Positions 32,514 to 42,794 of a stretch of 64,000 nucleotides of DNA are shown one piece after another. The stretch spans positions 310,001-374,000 of the forward strand of contig NZ_CP007056.1 of NCBI RefSeq assembly GCF_000517625.1. The letters run 5' to 3'. Below the pieces are notes generated by a model. The model saw nothing but the letters and a program-made list of their open reading frames with translations. It did no database searches and was not told the origin of the DNA. The position numbers were made by a program, and so were the translations under genes. This DNA comes from Halostagnicola larsenii XH-48 (GTDB lineage Archaea; Halobacteriota; Halobacteria; Halobacteriales; Natrialbaceae). The stretch's first letter is position 1. Every line of letters starts with the position of its first letter.

Positions 32514-34082
32514 ATGGAGAATACGTCTGGATCGAACGTCCTCTTCGTCGTGTTGGATACCGTTCGGAAGGACCACCTCGGCCCGTACGGGTACGAACGG
32601 GAGACGACGCCGGAGCTCTCGAGGTTCGCACAGGAGGCGACCGTTTTCGACTCGGCCGTTGCACCCGCGCCGTGGACGCTTCCGGTTCACGCCTCGCTGT
32701 TTACCGGGCGCTATCCGAGCCAGCACGGGGCCGACCAGGGGAGCCCGTACCTCGACGAGACGCCGACGCTCGCGTCGATCCTGTCGGCGACCGGCTACGA
32801 CACGGCATGTTACTCCTCGAACGCCTGGATAACGCCGTACACCGGCCTCACCGACGGGTTCGAACACCAGGACTCGTTCTTCGAGGTGCTTCCCGGAGAC
32901 GTCCTCTCGGGTCCGTTAGCCAGCGCGTGGCAGTCCGTCAACGACAACGAGTACCTCCGCGAGTTGGCGTCGAAACTCGTCCACCTCGGCGCGATGGCCC
33001 ACGCCAAACTCGCGAGCGGCGAAGGATCCGACTCGAAGACCCCGACGGTCATCGACCGGACGAAATCGTTCATCGACGAGAGCGACAGCGATCAGGGCTG
33101 GTTCGCGTTCGTCAACCTGATGGACGCACACCTGCCGTACTACCCGCCCGAGCAGTACCGCAAGGAGTTCGCCCCGGGCGTCGACCCCAGCGAGGTTTGT
33201 CAGAACTCCAAAGAGTACAATTCGGGCGCTCGCGACATCGACGACGAGGAGTGGGAAGACATTCGATCGCTGTACGACGCCGAGATCGCGCACATGGACG
33301 CCGAACTCGGCCGACTGTTCGCCTGGCTTCGCGAAACCGGCCAGTGGGAGGAGACGACCGTCGTCGTCGCTGCCGACCACGGCGAACTCCACGGCGAACA
33401 CGACCTCTACGGACACGAGTTCGCCCTCTACGACGAACTCATCAACGTGCCGCTCATGGTCAAACACCCCGACCTCGAGGCCGACCGGAACGGGTACCTC
33501 GTCGAATTACTCGACTGTTATCACACAGTCCTCGACGCGCTAGACGTCGACCCGACCGCGGTCGAGGCCGACATCGACGGCGATGTTCGCGATTTCGACT
33601 CGACACGATCGCTACTCTCGAGCGAGTACCGGGCGTTCGACGCTTCCGGGGAGACGGACATTGGCCAGGAGGCCGTCCTCGAAAGCGATGACGACTACGC
33701 GTTCGTCGAGTACGCCCAGCCGGTGATCGAACTCCACCACCTCGAAGAGAAAGCGAGCGACGGCGGCATTGAGTTACCCGACGATCACCGCGCGTACTCA
33801 CGGTTGCGGTCGGCCCGAAGCACCGACGCGAAGTACGTTCGCGCCGACCGGATTCCAGACGAAGGGTACCGACTCGACGACGATCCAGACGAAGAAACGT
33901 CGATCGATCCGAACGAAGACAACGTAGTCGCTGAGGCCGAACGGGCACTCTCACGCTTCGAGAAAGCTGCAGGCGGCGCGTGGGACGACCCATCCGACGC
34001 GGATCCCGAGGACGGCGACGGGTTAGCCGAGGCAGACGAAGAAACCCGAGACCGGCTCCGCGAACTCGGTTATCTCGAGTAA
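32514..34082 (+). CDS. Sulfatase-fold (alkaline phosphatase superfamily) enzyme
   Basis: 522 residues. Metal-site Asp is in VVLDTVRKDHLGPYG, and the nucleophile region reads APAPWTLPVHASLFTGRYPSQHG. Sulfatases need Cys or Ser in C/S-x-P-x-R here; this has Thr and no Arg, so a formylglycine sulfatase is unlikely and a Thr-nucleophile phosphodiesterase or phosphotransferase is more likely. The second metal site is AADHGELHGEHDLYGHE. No signal peptide, so cytosolic. Followed by three more surface-glycan genes on the same strand. Confidence 0.82.
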   Translation: MENTSGSNVLFVVLDTVRKDHLGPYGYERETTPELSRFAQEATVFDSAVAPAPWTLPVHASLFTGRYPSQHGADQGSPYLDETPTLASILSATGYDTACYSSNAWITPYTGLTDGFEHQDSFFEVLPGDVLSGPLASAWQSVNDNEYLRELASKLVHLGAMAHAKLASGEGSDSKTPTVIDRTKSFIDESDSDQGWFAFVNLMDAHLPYYPPEQYRKEFAPGVDPSEVCQNSKEYNSGARDIDDEEWEDIRSLYDAEIAHMDAELGRLFAWLRETGQWEETTVVVAADHGELHGEHDLYGHEFALYDELINVPLMVKHPDLEADRNGYLVELLDCYHTVLDALDVDPTAVEADIDGDVRDFDSTRSLLSSEYRAFDASGETDIGQEAVLESDDDYAFVEYAQPVIELHHLEEKASDGGIELPDDHRAYSRLRSARSTDAKYVRADRIPDEGYRLDDDPDEETSIDPNEDNVVAEAERALSRFEKAAGGAWDDPSDADPEDGDGLAEADEETRDRLRELGYLE

Positions 34083-34205
34083 CCGAGTTACGAGCGCATC
34101 CGTTTCCGGCCCATTACCGGTGAGATAGACCAAATCTCTCTTTTTCATTGACAATTCATAGACCAATAAGATTACGTATGCTGGCTCGCAACTGCCTCGC
34201 AAGCG

Positions 34206-35069
34206 ATGGAGGATCAACAGTTCCTCGAGTCTGAATGGGATTATTGCGTCGTGTTGGATGCATGCCGATACGACGTGTTCAGTGAGGTGTACGAAGAGTA
34301 TCTCGAGGGGACGCTAGAAAAACGCTGGAGTACCGGTTCGTCGACGCCGGAGTGGGCGTATCGGACGTTCGACAGTAAACACGACATCGCATATTTTTCG
34401 GGAAATCCGTTTATCAACGATCTGGGGATCCCACTGAACGAACTCAAGTGGGGAGCGAGTTGTGAGTACGAGTGGTCGGCGACGGATCACATTACCAACG
34501 TCTTCGACGTCTGGAAGACTGGGTGGGACGACGACCTCGGAACGGTTCCGCCCGAAAGTCTCGAAGAGGCGTTCCGAACCAACTCGGCGGCCGTTGAAGC
34601 GGCTGATCGGACGGTCCTGCACTATATGCAGCCCCACGCGCCGTATCTCTCTCGGGGCAAAGGACAGAAACTCAAACAGATCCAAAAGGGCATTCGACGA
34701 CAGGAAGAAGCCGAGAACTCGGATGAAGAAGAAGAATCGGGAGCGCTCTCGTCGCTCGGTGACACCATCCGGCCCAAAGTCGAGAGTCGACTCGAGGATA
34801 GCGAGCTCGCACAGAAAGCGGGCCTCTGGCTGGAACTCGACCCCACGGAACTGGTGCGAAACGGTACTCGAGAGGCCGCGCTGGAGCTGTACGAGGAGAA
34901 CCTCCGAATCGCCCTCGAGGCCGTCGCCGACCTCATCTCGGAACTCGATGGAACGGTCGTCGTTACCGCAGACCACGGCGAAGCGTTCGGCGAGCAGGGG
35001 GTCTGGGAACATCACATCGAAACGCACATTCCACCGCTGATGGAGGTACCGTGGCTCGAAGTCGAGTAA
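34206..35069 (+). CDS. Sulfatase-like hydrolase, alkaline phosphatase superfamily, short form
   Basis: 287 residues. DYCVVLDACRYDVF (metal Asp), STGSSTPEW (nucleophile Ser/Thr region) and VVTADHGEAFGEQGVWEHH (second metal site) frame a compact domain; the middle has a charged insert at about 155-190. It is much shorter than the upstream enzyme and may be its partner. It precedes two glycosyltransferases, as in haloarchaeal exopolysaccharide or glycolipid loci. Confidence 0.78.
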   Translation: MEDQQFLESEWDYCVVLDACRYDVFSEVYEEYLEGTLEKRWSTGSSTPEWAYRTFDSKHDIAYFSGNPFINDLGIPLNELKWGASCEYEWSATDHITNVFDVWKTGWDDDLGTVPPESLEEAFRTNSAAVEAADRTVLHYMQPHAPYLSRGKGQKLKQIQKGIRRQEEAENSDEEEESGALSSLGDTIRPKVESRLEDSELAQKAGLWLELDPTELVRNGTREAALELYEENLRIALEAVADLISELDGTVVVTADHGEAFGEQGVWEHHIETHIPPLMEVPWLEVE

Positions 35070-35145
35070 CAATCAGTTGCGCTCGAGTGCCCGAAACAGC
35101 GAACGATTCGGCCCGGTCGTGTCGGTGGGGTCGGGGAGGATCACT

Positions 35146-36150
35146 ATGACCGGAATGAAAATCAGCCACTATTTCGAATTCGAGGATCACGTCACCGGCG
35201 GCATCCGCGAGTCGGTCGCCCACCAGCGGAAGATACTGGATCGGTTGGATCTGCGGTACTCGACCGATCCGACCCTCAACGGCGACGCCTTCCACTGCAA
35301 CCTGATGGGGCCTCGCTCGGTCTGGTATGCGAAACGCGCTCGAGCGCGTGACATCCCCGTCGTCGCACATACCCACGTCACTGCCGAGGACTTCGGTGAC
35401 AGTTTTCGGTTTACCAATGCACTGGCCAAACCCCTGAAACCGTATCTCGAGTGGGCTTACGGATTGGCCGATGCGCTGGTCTGTCCCTCCGAGTACAATC
35501 GGGGCGTGATCGAGGAGTACACTGATACGCCGACGCGAGTGATTTCGAACGGCGTCGACCGACAGAAACTCGAGGGGTTCGAATCCCTCAGATCGGAGTA
35601 TCTCGAGCGGTACGACCTCGAACCGCCCGTCGTCTTTCTCGTCGGCCACGTCATCAAACGGAAAGGCCTCGAGACGTTCGTCGAGTTGGCTCGCCGAATG
35701 CCGGAGCTGGACTTCGCGTGGTTCGGACCGTTGGACCTCTCGTTGAAGGGCCGAGAGACGACACGGCTAATCGAGGGATCGCCAGACAACTGCACGTTCA
35801 CCGACTACATCGACGACATTCGCGGGGCATATGCAGCCGGTGACATCTTCTGTTTCCCGACCCACGAAGAAAACGAGGGGATTGCGCTGCTCGAGGCGAT
35901 GACTGCCGGTAAACCGGTTCTTGTCCGCGATATCGAGACCTTCTCGTGGCTCGAGGACGGAACGGACTGTCTGAAGGTATCGCAGTCGGCCGGCGGATCC
36001 GGCGTGGCGGCGTTCGTCGACGCCCTCGAACGGCTCAAGGACCCGGAACGCAGAGAACTGCTCGGATCGAACGCCGCCGACAGAAGCGAGGCGTTCTCGC
36101 TCGAGTCGGTCGCGAATCAGTACCAGTCGCTGTACGAGGGGGTGGTCTGA
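35146..36150 (+). CDS. Glycosyltransferase family 4
   Basis: 334 residues from ATG 35146; the open frame upstream lacks character. GT-B fold: HGGIRESV-like start (HVTGGIRESVAHQRK), DALVCPSEYNRGVIEEY, acceptor/donor boundary VVFLVGHVIKRKGLETFVELARRMP and the donor-binding E-x7-E in FPTHEENEGIALLEAMTAGKPVL. It transfers a sugar from a nucleotide donor. The next glycosyltransferase starts right after its stop. Confidence 0.85.
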   Translation: MTGMKISHYFEFEDHVTGGIRESVAHQRKILDRLDLRYSTDPTLNGDAFHCNLMGPRSVWYAKRARARDIPVVAHTHVTAEDFGDSFRFTNALAKPLKPYLEWAYGLADALVCPSEYNRGVIEEYTDTPTRVISNGVDRQKLEGFESLRSEYLERYDLEPPVVFLVGHVIKRKGLETFVELARRMPELDFAWFGPLDLSLKGRETTRLIEGSPDNCTFTDYIDDIRGAYAAGDIFCFPTHEENEGIALLEAMTAGKPVLVRDIETFSWLEDGTDCLKVSQSAGGSGVAAFVDALERLKDPERRELLGSNAADRSEAFSLESVANQYQSLYEGVV

Positions 36151-37263
36151 ATGAAGATTGGATTCTTTACGGACAGCTATTTCCCCGAGATAGATGGCGT
36201 AACGTACACGATACAACTCTGGCGCGAGAAACTCGAGGAGATGGGACACGAGGTCTACGTCGTCTATCCGGATGGCGACTACGACCCCGGCGACCGCGAG
36301 GTTCCGGTTCGATCGCTGCCGAACCCCTTCTATGCTGGCTATCGGATCCCCCTGTTCAGGCGGCCGTCGACGCTACCTGATCTCGACATCGTCCACTGTC
36401 ACGGTCCCGCACCAGTTGGCATGCTAGGGCGATACTACGCGCGTAAACACGAGATTCCGACGATCTACACTCATCACACACCGCTCGAGGAGTACTTCCA
36501 CCAGAACGTGAGATTCGAGTCTGTTGCACAGGCACTCTCGAAGTGTTACGTTCCGCTGGAGAACTCCTTCCTCGAGAGCTTCGAAATCGTAACCGCCTCG
36601 ACGGCGAGGATCGAACGCACCGTCAATCACGTCCAGCTTCCGGTGGGGATCGACATGGAGTTCTTCCAGCCAACGGACGAAGTCTGGTATTCATCCGTCG
36701 ACAAACCCGTAATCGGGTACAGCGGGCGACTCAGCATGGAGAAAAACGTCGACGACATTCTTCGAGTCGCCGGGAAGCTCCCCGAATACGAGTTCGTCAT
36801 CGTCGGGGAAGGGCCCTACCGCTCCCGTCTCGAGGCGAACGCACCGGACAACGTCGAACTTCGAGATTTCCTCCCTCGCGAAGAGTTGCCGACGTTTTAC
36901 TCCTCACTCGATGCGTTCGTAACGGCCTCGACGGCAGACACCCTGGGGCTCTCGACGCTCGAGGCCAATGCCTGTGGCACGCCGGTCATCGCCGCCGACG
37001 TTCCGCCGTTCGATCAGACGATCGGTCCCGACAACGGCAGCCGCTTCGAGTACGGGAACATCGCGGAGATGGCCGATACTATCGAGAGCTGTCTCGAGAC
37101 GGACCGAGAAACCAGAACGGCAGTCGAACGCTACGACGTTCGTCGCACGCTAGAGCACCTCGACCATCTGTATCGGAGCATGCAAACCTCGGCAGACGAA
37201 ACGCCGACAGCGGCCGACGAACGGTGGGGGTTCTCGGAAGACTCGCCGGGATCGCTCGACTGA
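36151..37263 (+). CDS. Glycosyltransferase family 4
   Basis: 370 residues. Start MKIGFFTDSYFPEIDGVTYT is the PimB/diglucosyl-diacylglycerol-synthase-like opening. HCHGPAPVGMLGRYYARK, HHTPLEEYF, IGYSGRLSMEKNVDDIL and the donor motif TADTLGLSTLEANACGTPVIA follow. Likely adds hexose to a lipid or glycan. Start codon directly follows the stop of the previous gene (translational coupling). Confidence 0.87.
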   Translation: MKIGFFTDSYFPEIDGVTYTIQLWREKLEEMGHEVYVVYPDGDYDPGDREVPVRSLPNPFYAGYRIPLFRRPSTLPDLDIVHCHGPAPVGMLGRYYARKHEIPTIYTHHTPLEEYFHQNVRFESVAQALSKCYVPLENSFLESFEIVTASTARIERTVNHVQLPVGIDMEFFQPTDEVWYSSVDKPVIGYSGRLSMEKNVDDILRVAGKLPEYEFVIVGEGPYRSRLEANAPDNVELRDFLPREELPTFYSSLDAFVTASTADTLGLSTLEANACGTPVIAADVPPFDQTIGPDNGSRFEYGNIAEMADTIESCLETDRETRTAVERYDVRRTLEHLDHLYRSMQTSADETPTAADERWGFSEDSPGSLD

Positions 37264-37414
37264 CCGCCGAGCGGCCGACTAACGGGAGGGATCGAGCATC
37301 GCTTTTCGATCGACGTTCTTACTCTATTGAGCGGGTTCTATTGCAATCCTCAACAAGTACCAGGACTGGTGAATTCAATCGGCGGGTGTAGAAATAGACT
37401 TATCACCAGGTATC

Positions 37415-37597
37415 ATGAAGTACGGGCATATGTCCGCAGATAACGGTTCGAAGAGGAATGCGGGTGGGGGAATTGCAGTTGGGCTCGGACTCGGAGTCGC
37501 CATCGGTGTCGCGATGGATGAGTTGGCGATGGGGATTGCCCTCGGTCTCGTATTCGGCATCGCTTTCGATTCGGTCTGGTCTCAGAGAGGAGAGTGA
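37415..37597 (+). CDS. Small glycine-zipper membrane protein
   Basis: 60 residues. GGGIAVGLGLGVAIGVAMDE and MGIALGLVFGIAFDSVW form two short hydrophobic Gly-zipper helices. A second ATG six codons on is an alternative start. Small proteins of this type are common in haloarchaea. Function unknown. Confidence 0.6.
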   Translation: MKYGHMSADNGSKRNAGGGIAVGLGLGVAIGVAMDELAMGIALGLVFGIAFDSVWSQRGE

Positions 37598-37656
37598 CAT
37601 CCTCTCCACCGTTTACAGCGGAATGTTCTCCTCACGGAAATTAGCGTCCACCGGTT

Positions 37657-37672
37657 GGATTTCAACAGAGCC
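37657..37672. repeat. 16-bp element, inverted copy at 63145-63160
   Basis: GGATTTCAACAGAGCC here is the exact reverse complement of the 16 bases at 63145-63160. The sequence GGCTCTGTTGAAA resembles the ends of IS6-type insertion sequences as I remember them, but no transposase lies beside either copy. Probably a leftover insertion-sequence end. Confidence 0.4.
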
Positions 37673-37730
37673 ACATGATGCTCCCGTGTAACCGGGTTGT
37701 AACGGCGAGTGGAATCGTTCTCGAACGGTA

Positions 37731-38576
37731 TCAATTGAGCGTGAGGACCGGTATCGAGGTAGTCCGAAGGACTCGTTCCGTGATGCTCCCGAGGAGGTGC
37801 TGATCGATACCCCGCCGACCGTGCGTGCCCATCACGATGAGATCCGCACCCTCAGCGTTCGCGTAGTCGCTGATCTCTCGAGCGACCGATCCCGACTCGA
37901 CGGCGGTCACGACGTCCTCGACGCCCTCCGTTCGTGCCGTCGCTGCGGCTTCCTCCAGCAACTCCTCAGCCGCCGCCTGCCGCTCGGCGTCGTCGCCAAC
38001 GCCGAGTGTCGACTCCTCGAGAACGGTCAGCAGCGAAAGCGTCGCGTTCGTCTGCGTGGCTATCGCCGCCGCGCGTTGTAGCGCCGTCTTCGCGTGATCG
38101 CTGCCGTCGGTTGGAACGAGGATTGTTTCGTAGGGGTAGGTCGTTTCCACGTCGTCGGTCCCGCAGACCGTCAAGACGGGCATCGGTGCCGTGTTAGCCA
38201 CGTGCGCCGCAACGCTTCCGAGGACGTACCGCTCGAGACCATCCCGACCGTGAGTTCCCATCACGATGAGATCGGCGTCGATGCGCGGGGCATACTGGAC
38301 GATCACCTCGCGGGGATTGCCCTGAATGAGTTTCGACGTGACGGTGACGTCGTACGCCGCTGCCCGGTCGCGGGCGTCCGCGAGAACTTCTTCGCCCGTT
38401 TCCTCGAGAACGTCGACGACTTCGGTCCCGAGTCGCGTCTGGCTCGGTTCGTTCGTGTCCGCGACGTACAGAAGCGAGACGGTGCTACCCCGATCGGCAG
38501 CGATCTCGAGGGCGTGATCGAGTGCGGCAGACGAGGGGTCGCTCTCGTCGACGGGAACGAGAATCTGATCGTACAT
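37731..38576 (-). CDS. Tandem universal stress protein (two UspA domains)
   Basis: 281 residues from ATG 38576. Domain 1 (MYDQILVPVDESDPSS to MGTHGRDGLERYVLGSVAAHV) and domain 2 (YETILVPTDGSDHAK to MGTHGRRGIDQHLLGSITERV) both keep the ATP-binding G-x2-G-x9-G-S/T motif. The two halves would pack as an internal dimer. The open frame above 38576 is not part of the gene. Confidence 0.9.
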   Translation of the reverse strand: MYDQILVPVDESDPSSAALDHALEIAADRGSTVSLLYVADTNEPSQTRLGTEVVDVLEETGEEVLADARDRAAAYDVTVTSKLIQGNPREVIVQYAPRIDADLIVMGTHGRDGLERYVLGSVAAHVANTAPMPVLTVCGTDDVETTYPYETILVPTDGSDHAKTALQRAAAIATQTNATLSLLTVLEESTLGVGDDAERQAAAEELLEEAAATARTEGVEDVVTAVESGSVAREISDYANAEGADLIVMGTHGRRGIDQHLLGSITERVLRTTSIPVLTLN

Positions 38577-38772
38577 AGCTACTGTCGCATACGTTCCGGA
38601 TATACTTACAAGTATTTCTGGATATTCGCCAGACACACACCTGCGTCGCTTCCCACCGCACCGACCGATCAACGCAACTGTCCTCGCTCGGTGGCGTCTC
38701 GATTTCGGTGGTGTCGATCCGATTCGTTCGTATTCCGATATCCCTATATAAACGACGGCGAAACCGCCACGT

Positions 38773-39717
38773 ATGCAGAATGCTCGCGTACTCGTGACGG
38801 GTGCAACGGGGTTCATCGGGTCGAACCTCACGAATACGCTCGCCGAGGACAACGAGGTCATCGCGATCGACAACAGCTACCTCGGCACACCCGATAACCT
38901 CGATGCGGGGGTCACCTACGTCGAGGCCGACGTCCGCGACGAGGACCTCCCGACGGACGTCGACGTCGTCTTTCACCTCGCGGCGCTCTCGAGTCGACAA
39001 ATGCTCGAGGACAATCCTCGAGAGGGAGCCGAGGTCAACATCGATGGCTTCGTCAACGTCGTCGAGCAGGCGATGGCAGACGGCTGTCGGACGGTCGTCT
39101 ACGCCTCGACGTCGTCGATTTACGGGAGCCGACAGTCGCCGACGCCCGAGGACACCGAAATCGAGGCGTCGACGGGCTACGACGCGTCGATGCTCGGACG
39201 GGAACGGTACGCCGAGTACTACAACAACTTCTACGACGAACTCACGCTCGCGGGAATGCGGTTTTTCTCCGTCTATCAGGGCTACGGCGGAGCCGAAGCA
39301 CATAAAGGAACGTACGCGAATACGGTCTCGCAGTTCACCGACGACATCGCGAACGGTGATTCACCCGTGTTGTGGGGCGATGGCACGCAGACGCGAGACT
39401 TTACGCACATCGACGACATCGTTCACGGCCTCGAGACGGCCGCCGACCACGAACTCGCGGGAGCGTACAACCTCGGGACCGGCGAGCCCTACTCGTTCAA
39501 CGAGACAGTGGAACTGATCAACGAAAACCTCGGGACGGATATCGAGCCGGTCTACGAGCCGGTTCCGCTCGAGAACTACATCTACCACACCTGCGCCGAC
39601 ATCTCCAAGATTCAGGCGGAAACCGACTGGGAGCCCCGGATCGGCTTCGAGGAAGGTGTCGAACGCGTCTGTGAATCGTACCTTTCTGCGGACCAGCAAC
39701 TACCGAACACGAACTGA
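38773..39717 (+). CDS. NAD-dependent sugar epimerase/dehydratase (extended SDR)
   Basis: 314 residues. Rossmann motif VLVTGATGFIGSNL, HLAAL, and the Ser/Tyr active site ASTSSIYG and GYDASMLGRERYAEYY. The position of the catalytic Lys (Y-x3-K) is Met. The C-terminal half has the sugar-nucleotide part (FTHIDDIVHGL, YNLGTGEPYS). Probably a UDP-sugar epimerase in surface-glycan synthesis. A TATA box (tatata, 38745-38750) lies 26 bases before the ATG, so the mRNA is leaderless. Confidence 0.85.
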   Translation: MQNARVLVTGATGFIGSNLTNTLAEDNEVIAIDNSYLGTPDNLDAGVTYVEADVRDEDLPTDVDVVFHLAALSSRQMLEDNPREGAEVNIDGFVNVVEQAMADGCRTVVYASTSSIYGSRQSPTPEDTEIEASTGYDASMLGRERYAEYYNNFYDELTLAGMRFFSVYQGYGGAEAHKGTYANTVSQFTDDIANGDSPVLWGDGTQTRDFTHIDDIVHGLETAADHELAGAYNLGTGEPYSFNETVELINENLGTDIEPVYEPVPLENYIYHTCADISKIQAETDWEPRIGFEEGVERVCESYLSADQQLPNTN

Positions 39718-39852
39718 TCACGCGATCGGAATCGATCCAGTGCCGTCTCGTCCTCGAGCGGACGACACGCCGATGGCCTCCGTTCGATACTCTCGCCGGA
39801 GCGATGCAAATCAAAGTTGCTATGGTCCCCACACCACGAAGGGGGATATAGA

Positions 39853-40629
39853 ATGGTACACGTCAGCGTCATCGGGTGCGGGAACATGGGTTCGGCCCTC
39901 ATACGGGGCCTCGCCAGAACCGGGACTCACACGGTCACAGCCTGTGACGTCGACCCGCAGGCTCTCGATTCGGTTACGGAATTTTGTTCGAACACGACGA
40001 CGGACCTCGAGACGGCTGCCGAGGCGGAGATCGTCTTCGTCGTCGTCAAGCCGGATATCACCGGAACGGTCGTCGAGGATCTCGATCTCTCTGCGGAGCA
40101 GACGCTCGTCTCTATCGCCGCCGGCGTCTCGACGGACGTGCTCGAGGCGCGGACGGACGCGGCGGTCGTTCGGCTGATGCCGAACCTCGCTGCGGAGTCG
40201 GGGACCATGGCGGGTGCGATTTCCGGCACGGAAATCGGTGAGGATGTCACGTCCGTGCTCGAGGACGTCGGCATCGTCGTCGAGATTCACGAAGAGCAGA
40301 TGGACGTCGCAACCGCGGTCAACGGCAGCGGACCCGCGTTCGTGTTTTACCTGCTAAATGCCGTCAAGCAAGCCGGGATTTCCAGCGGACTCGACCCCGA
40401 AAAGGCGGAAATCCTGGCGGCACAGACGTTCAAGGGGGCCGCGGAGACGGTGCTTCGCGACGAGCGAACCACGGACGAACTCATCGATGCGGTCTGCTCG
40501 CCGAAGGGAACGACGATCGAAGGGATGAACGTTCTCCGGAACAGCAGCGTCGAAGAGACGGTCGCAGAGGCGGTGGCCGCGGCCGAAGAACGATCTAGCG
40601 AACTCGCAGCAGAGGTTGCCAATGAGTGA
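39853..40629 (+). CDS. proC: Pyrroline-5-carboxylate reductase
   Basis: 258 residues from ATG 39853. NAD(P) motif [49 protein letters not shown], and the C-terminal dimer/substrate part [18 protein letters not shown] with CSPKGTT. Last step of proline synthesis. Overlaps proB by 8 bases. Confidence 0.93.
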   Translation: MVHVSVIGCGNMGSALIRGLARTGTHTVTACDVDPQALDSVTEFCSNTTTDLETAAEAEIVFVVVKPDITGTVVEDLDLSAEQTLVSIAAGVSTDVLEARTDAAVVRLMPNLAAESGTMAGAISGTEIGEDVTSVLEDVGIVVEIHEEQMDVATAVNGSGPAFVFYLLNAVKQAGISSGLDPEKAEILAAQTFKGAAETVLRDERTTDELIDAVCSPKGTTIEGMNVLRNSSVEETVAEAVAAAEERSSELAAEVANE

Positions 40630-41455
40630 TACGATCGAAATGAACGACGTCGACACCGCACGACGACTCGCAGCCAACGCAGATCGGGCCGTCGTGAAGG
40701 CGGGAACGAACTCGCTGACCGACGAACAGTCGAACCTCGACGACGACAAACTCGACAAACTCGTCGACGACGTTCAGGACCTACGCTCGAGCGGGACGGA
40801 CGTGTTGCTCGTCTCCTCGGGTGCCGTCGGTGCCGGAAAGGGACGAGTCGGCTACGAAAGCGAGACCGTCGAGCAATCACAGGCACTGTCGACCGTCGGT
40901 CAATCCCACCTGATGCATCGGTACACGGAAAGCTTCGACCGCTACGATCAGAAAGTCGCCCAGATACTCATCACCCAGAGCGACCTCGATAATCCGGACC
41001 GGTTCACTAACTTCACGAACACCGTCGAAACGCTCCTCGAGTGGGGTATCGTTCCGATCATCAACGAAAACGACGCCGTCACGACCGAAGAGATACGAAT
41101 CGGCGACAACGACATGCTCTCGTCGTCGATCGCGATCGGTTCCGAGGCCGACCTGCTGGTGACGCTGACCGACGTCGGCGGCGTCTACAGGGAGAATCCG
41201 AAGGACAATCCCGGCGCAGAACGGATCGAGGCGGTCGGGCACAACTACGGGGAGGTACAGGACCTGATCGAAAGCAGTTCCACCGCGTCTTTCGGCGGGA
41301 TACAGACGAAGGTAGCGGGCGCACGGTCAGTGAGCGAACACGGAATCCCCGCCGTCATCGCCAGATCGACCGAGAAGGGTGTCCTCGAGAAAATCGATGC
41401 CGGCAAGCCAGTGGGAACCATATTCATCCCAACGAACGGTGAGACCGATGACTGA
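40622..41455 (+). CDS. proB: Glutamate 5-kinase
   Basis: 277 residues from ATG 40622. AAK fold: [51 protein letters not shown] and [12 protein letters not shown] are all typical. It lacks the PUA domain present in longer bacterial proteins. First step of proline synthesis; overlaps proA by 8 bases. Confidence 0.93.
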   Translation: MSDTIEMNDVDTARRLAANADRAVVKAGTNSLTDEQSNLDDDKLDKLVDDVQDLRSSGTDVLLVSSGAVGAGKGRVGYESETVEQSQALSTVGQSHLMHRYTESFDRYDQKVAQILITQSDLDNPDRFTNFTNTVETLLEWGIVPIINENDAVTTEEIRIGDNDMLSSSIAIGSEADLLVTLTDVGGVYRENPKDNPGAERIEAVGHNYGEVQDLIESSSTASFGGIQTKVAGARSVSEHGIPAVIARSTEKGVLEKIDAGKPVGTIFIPTNGETDD

Positions 41456-42752
41456 GAAATCCCCCGAAACGAAGGTCGCGGAGGCACAGACGGCCGCGCT
41501 CGAGCTGGCCAAACGGTCCGGCGAGGAACGTTCCGAAGCAATCATCTCGATCGCCGAGGCGATCGACGACCGACACGACGAGATACTCGATGCTAACGAG
41601 ACGGACGTTCGCGAGGCCGAGGCGCTCCTCGAGGACGGCGAGTACACGCAGGCGCTGGTCGACCGGCTGAAACTCTCGTCGTCGAAACTCGAGGACATTG
41701 CGGAGATGGTCCGAAGCGTCGCCGACCAGGACGATCCGCTCGGGGCGACCCAGACCGCCAGACGCCTCGACGAGGATCTCGAACTGTACAAACGCACCGT
41801 GCCCATCGGGGTCATCGGAACGATCTTCGAATCGAGACCCGACGCGCTCGTCCAGATCGCCGCGCTCAGTCTCAAGTCGGGGAACGCGGTGATTCTCAAA
41901 GGCGGGAGCGAAGCGAGCGAATCGAATCGGATCCTCTTCGAGATCATTCGAGAGGCGACAACCGACATGCCCGACGGCTGGGCACAACTCGTCGAGGCGC
42001 GCGCAGACGTCGACGCCCTGCTCGAGATGGACGACTCGATCGACCTGCTGATGCCCCGCGGGAGTTCACAGTTCGTCAGTTACATCCAGAACAACACGAG
42101 CATTCCCGTGCTCGGCCACACGGAAGGCATCTGTCACGTCTACGTCGACGAGCACGCTGACCAGTCGATGGCGGTGGACATCGCCTACGACGCCAAGGTG
42201 CAGTACCCGGCAGTGTGTAACGCAGTCGAGACGCTGTTGGTCCACGAAGCCGTTGCCGAGGAATTCCTCCCCGAGATGGCCGAGCGATACACCGAAGCCG
42301 GCGTCGAGTTGCGCGGCGACGAACGGTCCCGCGAGATCGTCGATATGGAGCCTGCAACCGCCGAAGATTGGGCGACCGAATACGGCGACCTGATCCTCTC
42401 GATCAACGTCGTCGACTCGCTCGAGTCTGCGATAGAGCACATCACGACCTACGGCTCGAAACACACGGAATCGATCGTCACCGACGATTCTGATCGCGCG
42501 AGCGAGTTCATGCGGAGTCTCGACTCGGCGAGCGTGTTCCACAACGCCTCTACCCGCTTCGCCGACGGCTACCGGTTCGGACTCGGGGCCGAAGTCGGCA
42601 TCAGCACCGGAAAGATCCACGCCAGAGGGCCGGTCGGCCTCGAGGGACTGACCACCTACCAGTACTACCTCGAGGGCGACGGCCACCGCGTCGCGACCTA
42701 CGCCGGGGAGGACGCCAAGCCGTTCGTCCACGAAGAGATAGACGACAGCTAA
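41448..42752 (+). CDS. proA: Gamma-glutamyl phosphate reductase
   Basis: 434 residues from ATG 41448. Aldehyde-dehydrogenase fold with [40 protein letters not shown], and the catalytic Cys in [16 protein letters not shown]. It reduces gamma-glutamyl phosphate to the semialdehyde. Last gene of the proC-proB-proA operon. Confidence 0.93.
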   Translation: MTEKSPETKVAEAQTAALELAKRSGEERSEAIISIAEAIDDRHDEILDANETDVREAEALLEDGEYTQALVDRLKLSSSKLEDIAEMVRSVADQDDPLGATQTARRLDEDLELYKRTVPIGVIGTIFESRPDALVQIAALSLKSGNAVILKGGSEASESNRILFEIIREATTDMPDGWAQLVEARADVDALLEMDDSIDLLMPRGSSQFVSYIQNNTSIPVLGHTEGICHVYVDEHADQSMAVDIAYDAKVQYPAVCNAVETLLVHEAVAEEFLPEMAERYTEAGVELRGDERSREIVDMEPATAEDWATEYGDLILSINVVDSLESAIEHITTYGSKHTESIVTDDSDRASEFMRSLDSASVFHNASTRFADGYRFGLGAEVGISTGKIHARGPVGLEGLTTYQYYLEGDGHRVATYAGEDAKPFVHEEIDDS

Positions 42753-42794
42753 TCTGCAAGCGAAAAGATGCGATCCGAATTTTGACAGACCAGT

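Noticed and set aside
34962-35649. 228-codon minus-strand frame antisense to the first glycosyltransferase
   Set aside because: Lies fully over a gene with clear GT4 motifs; shadow frame.
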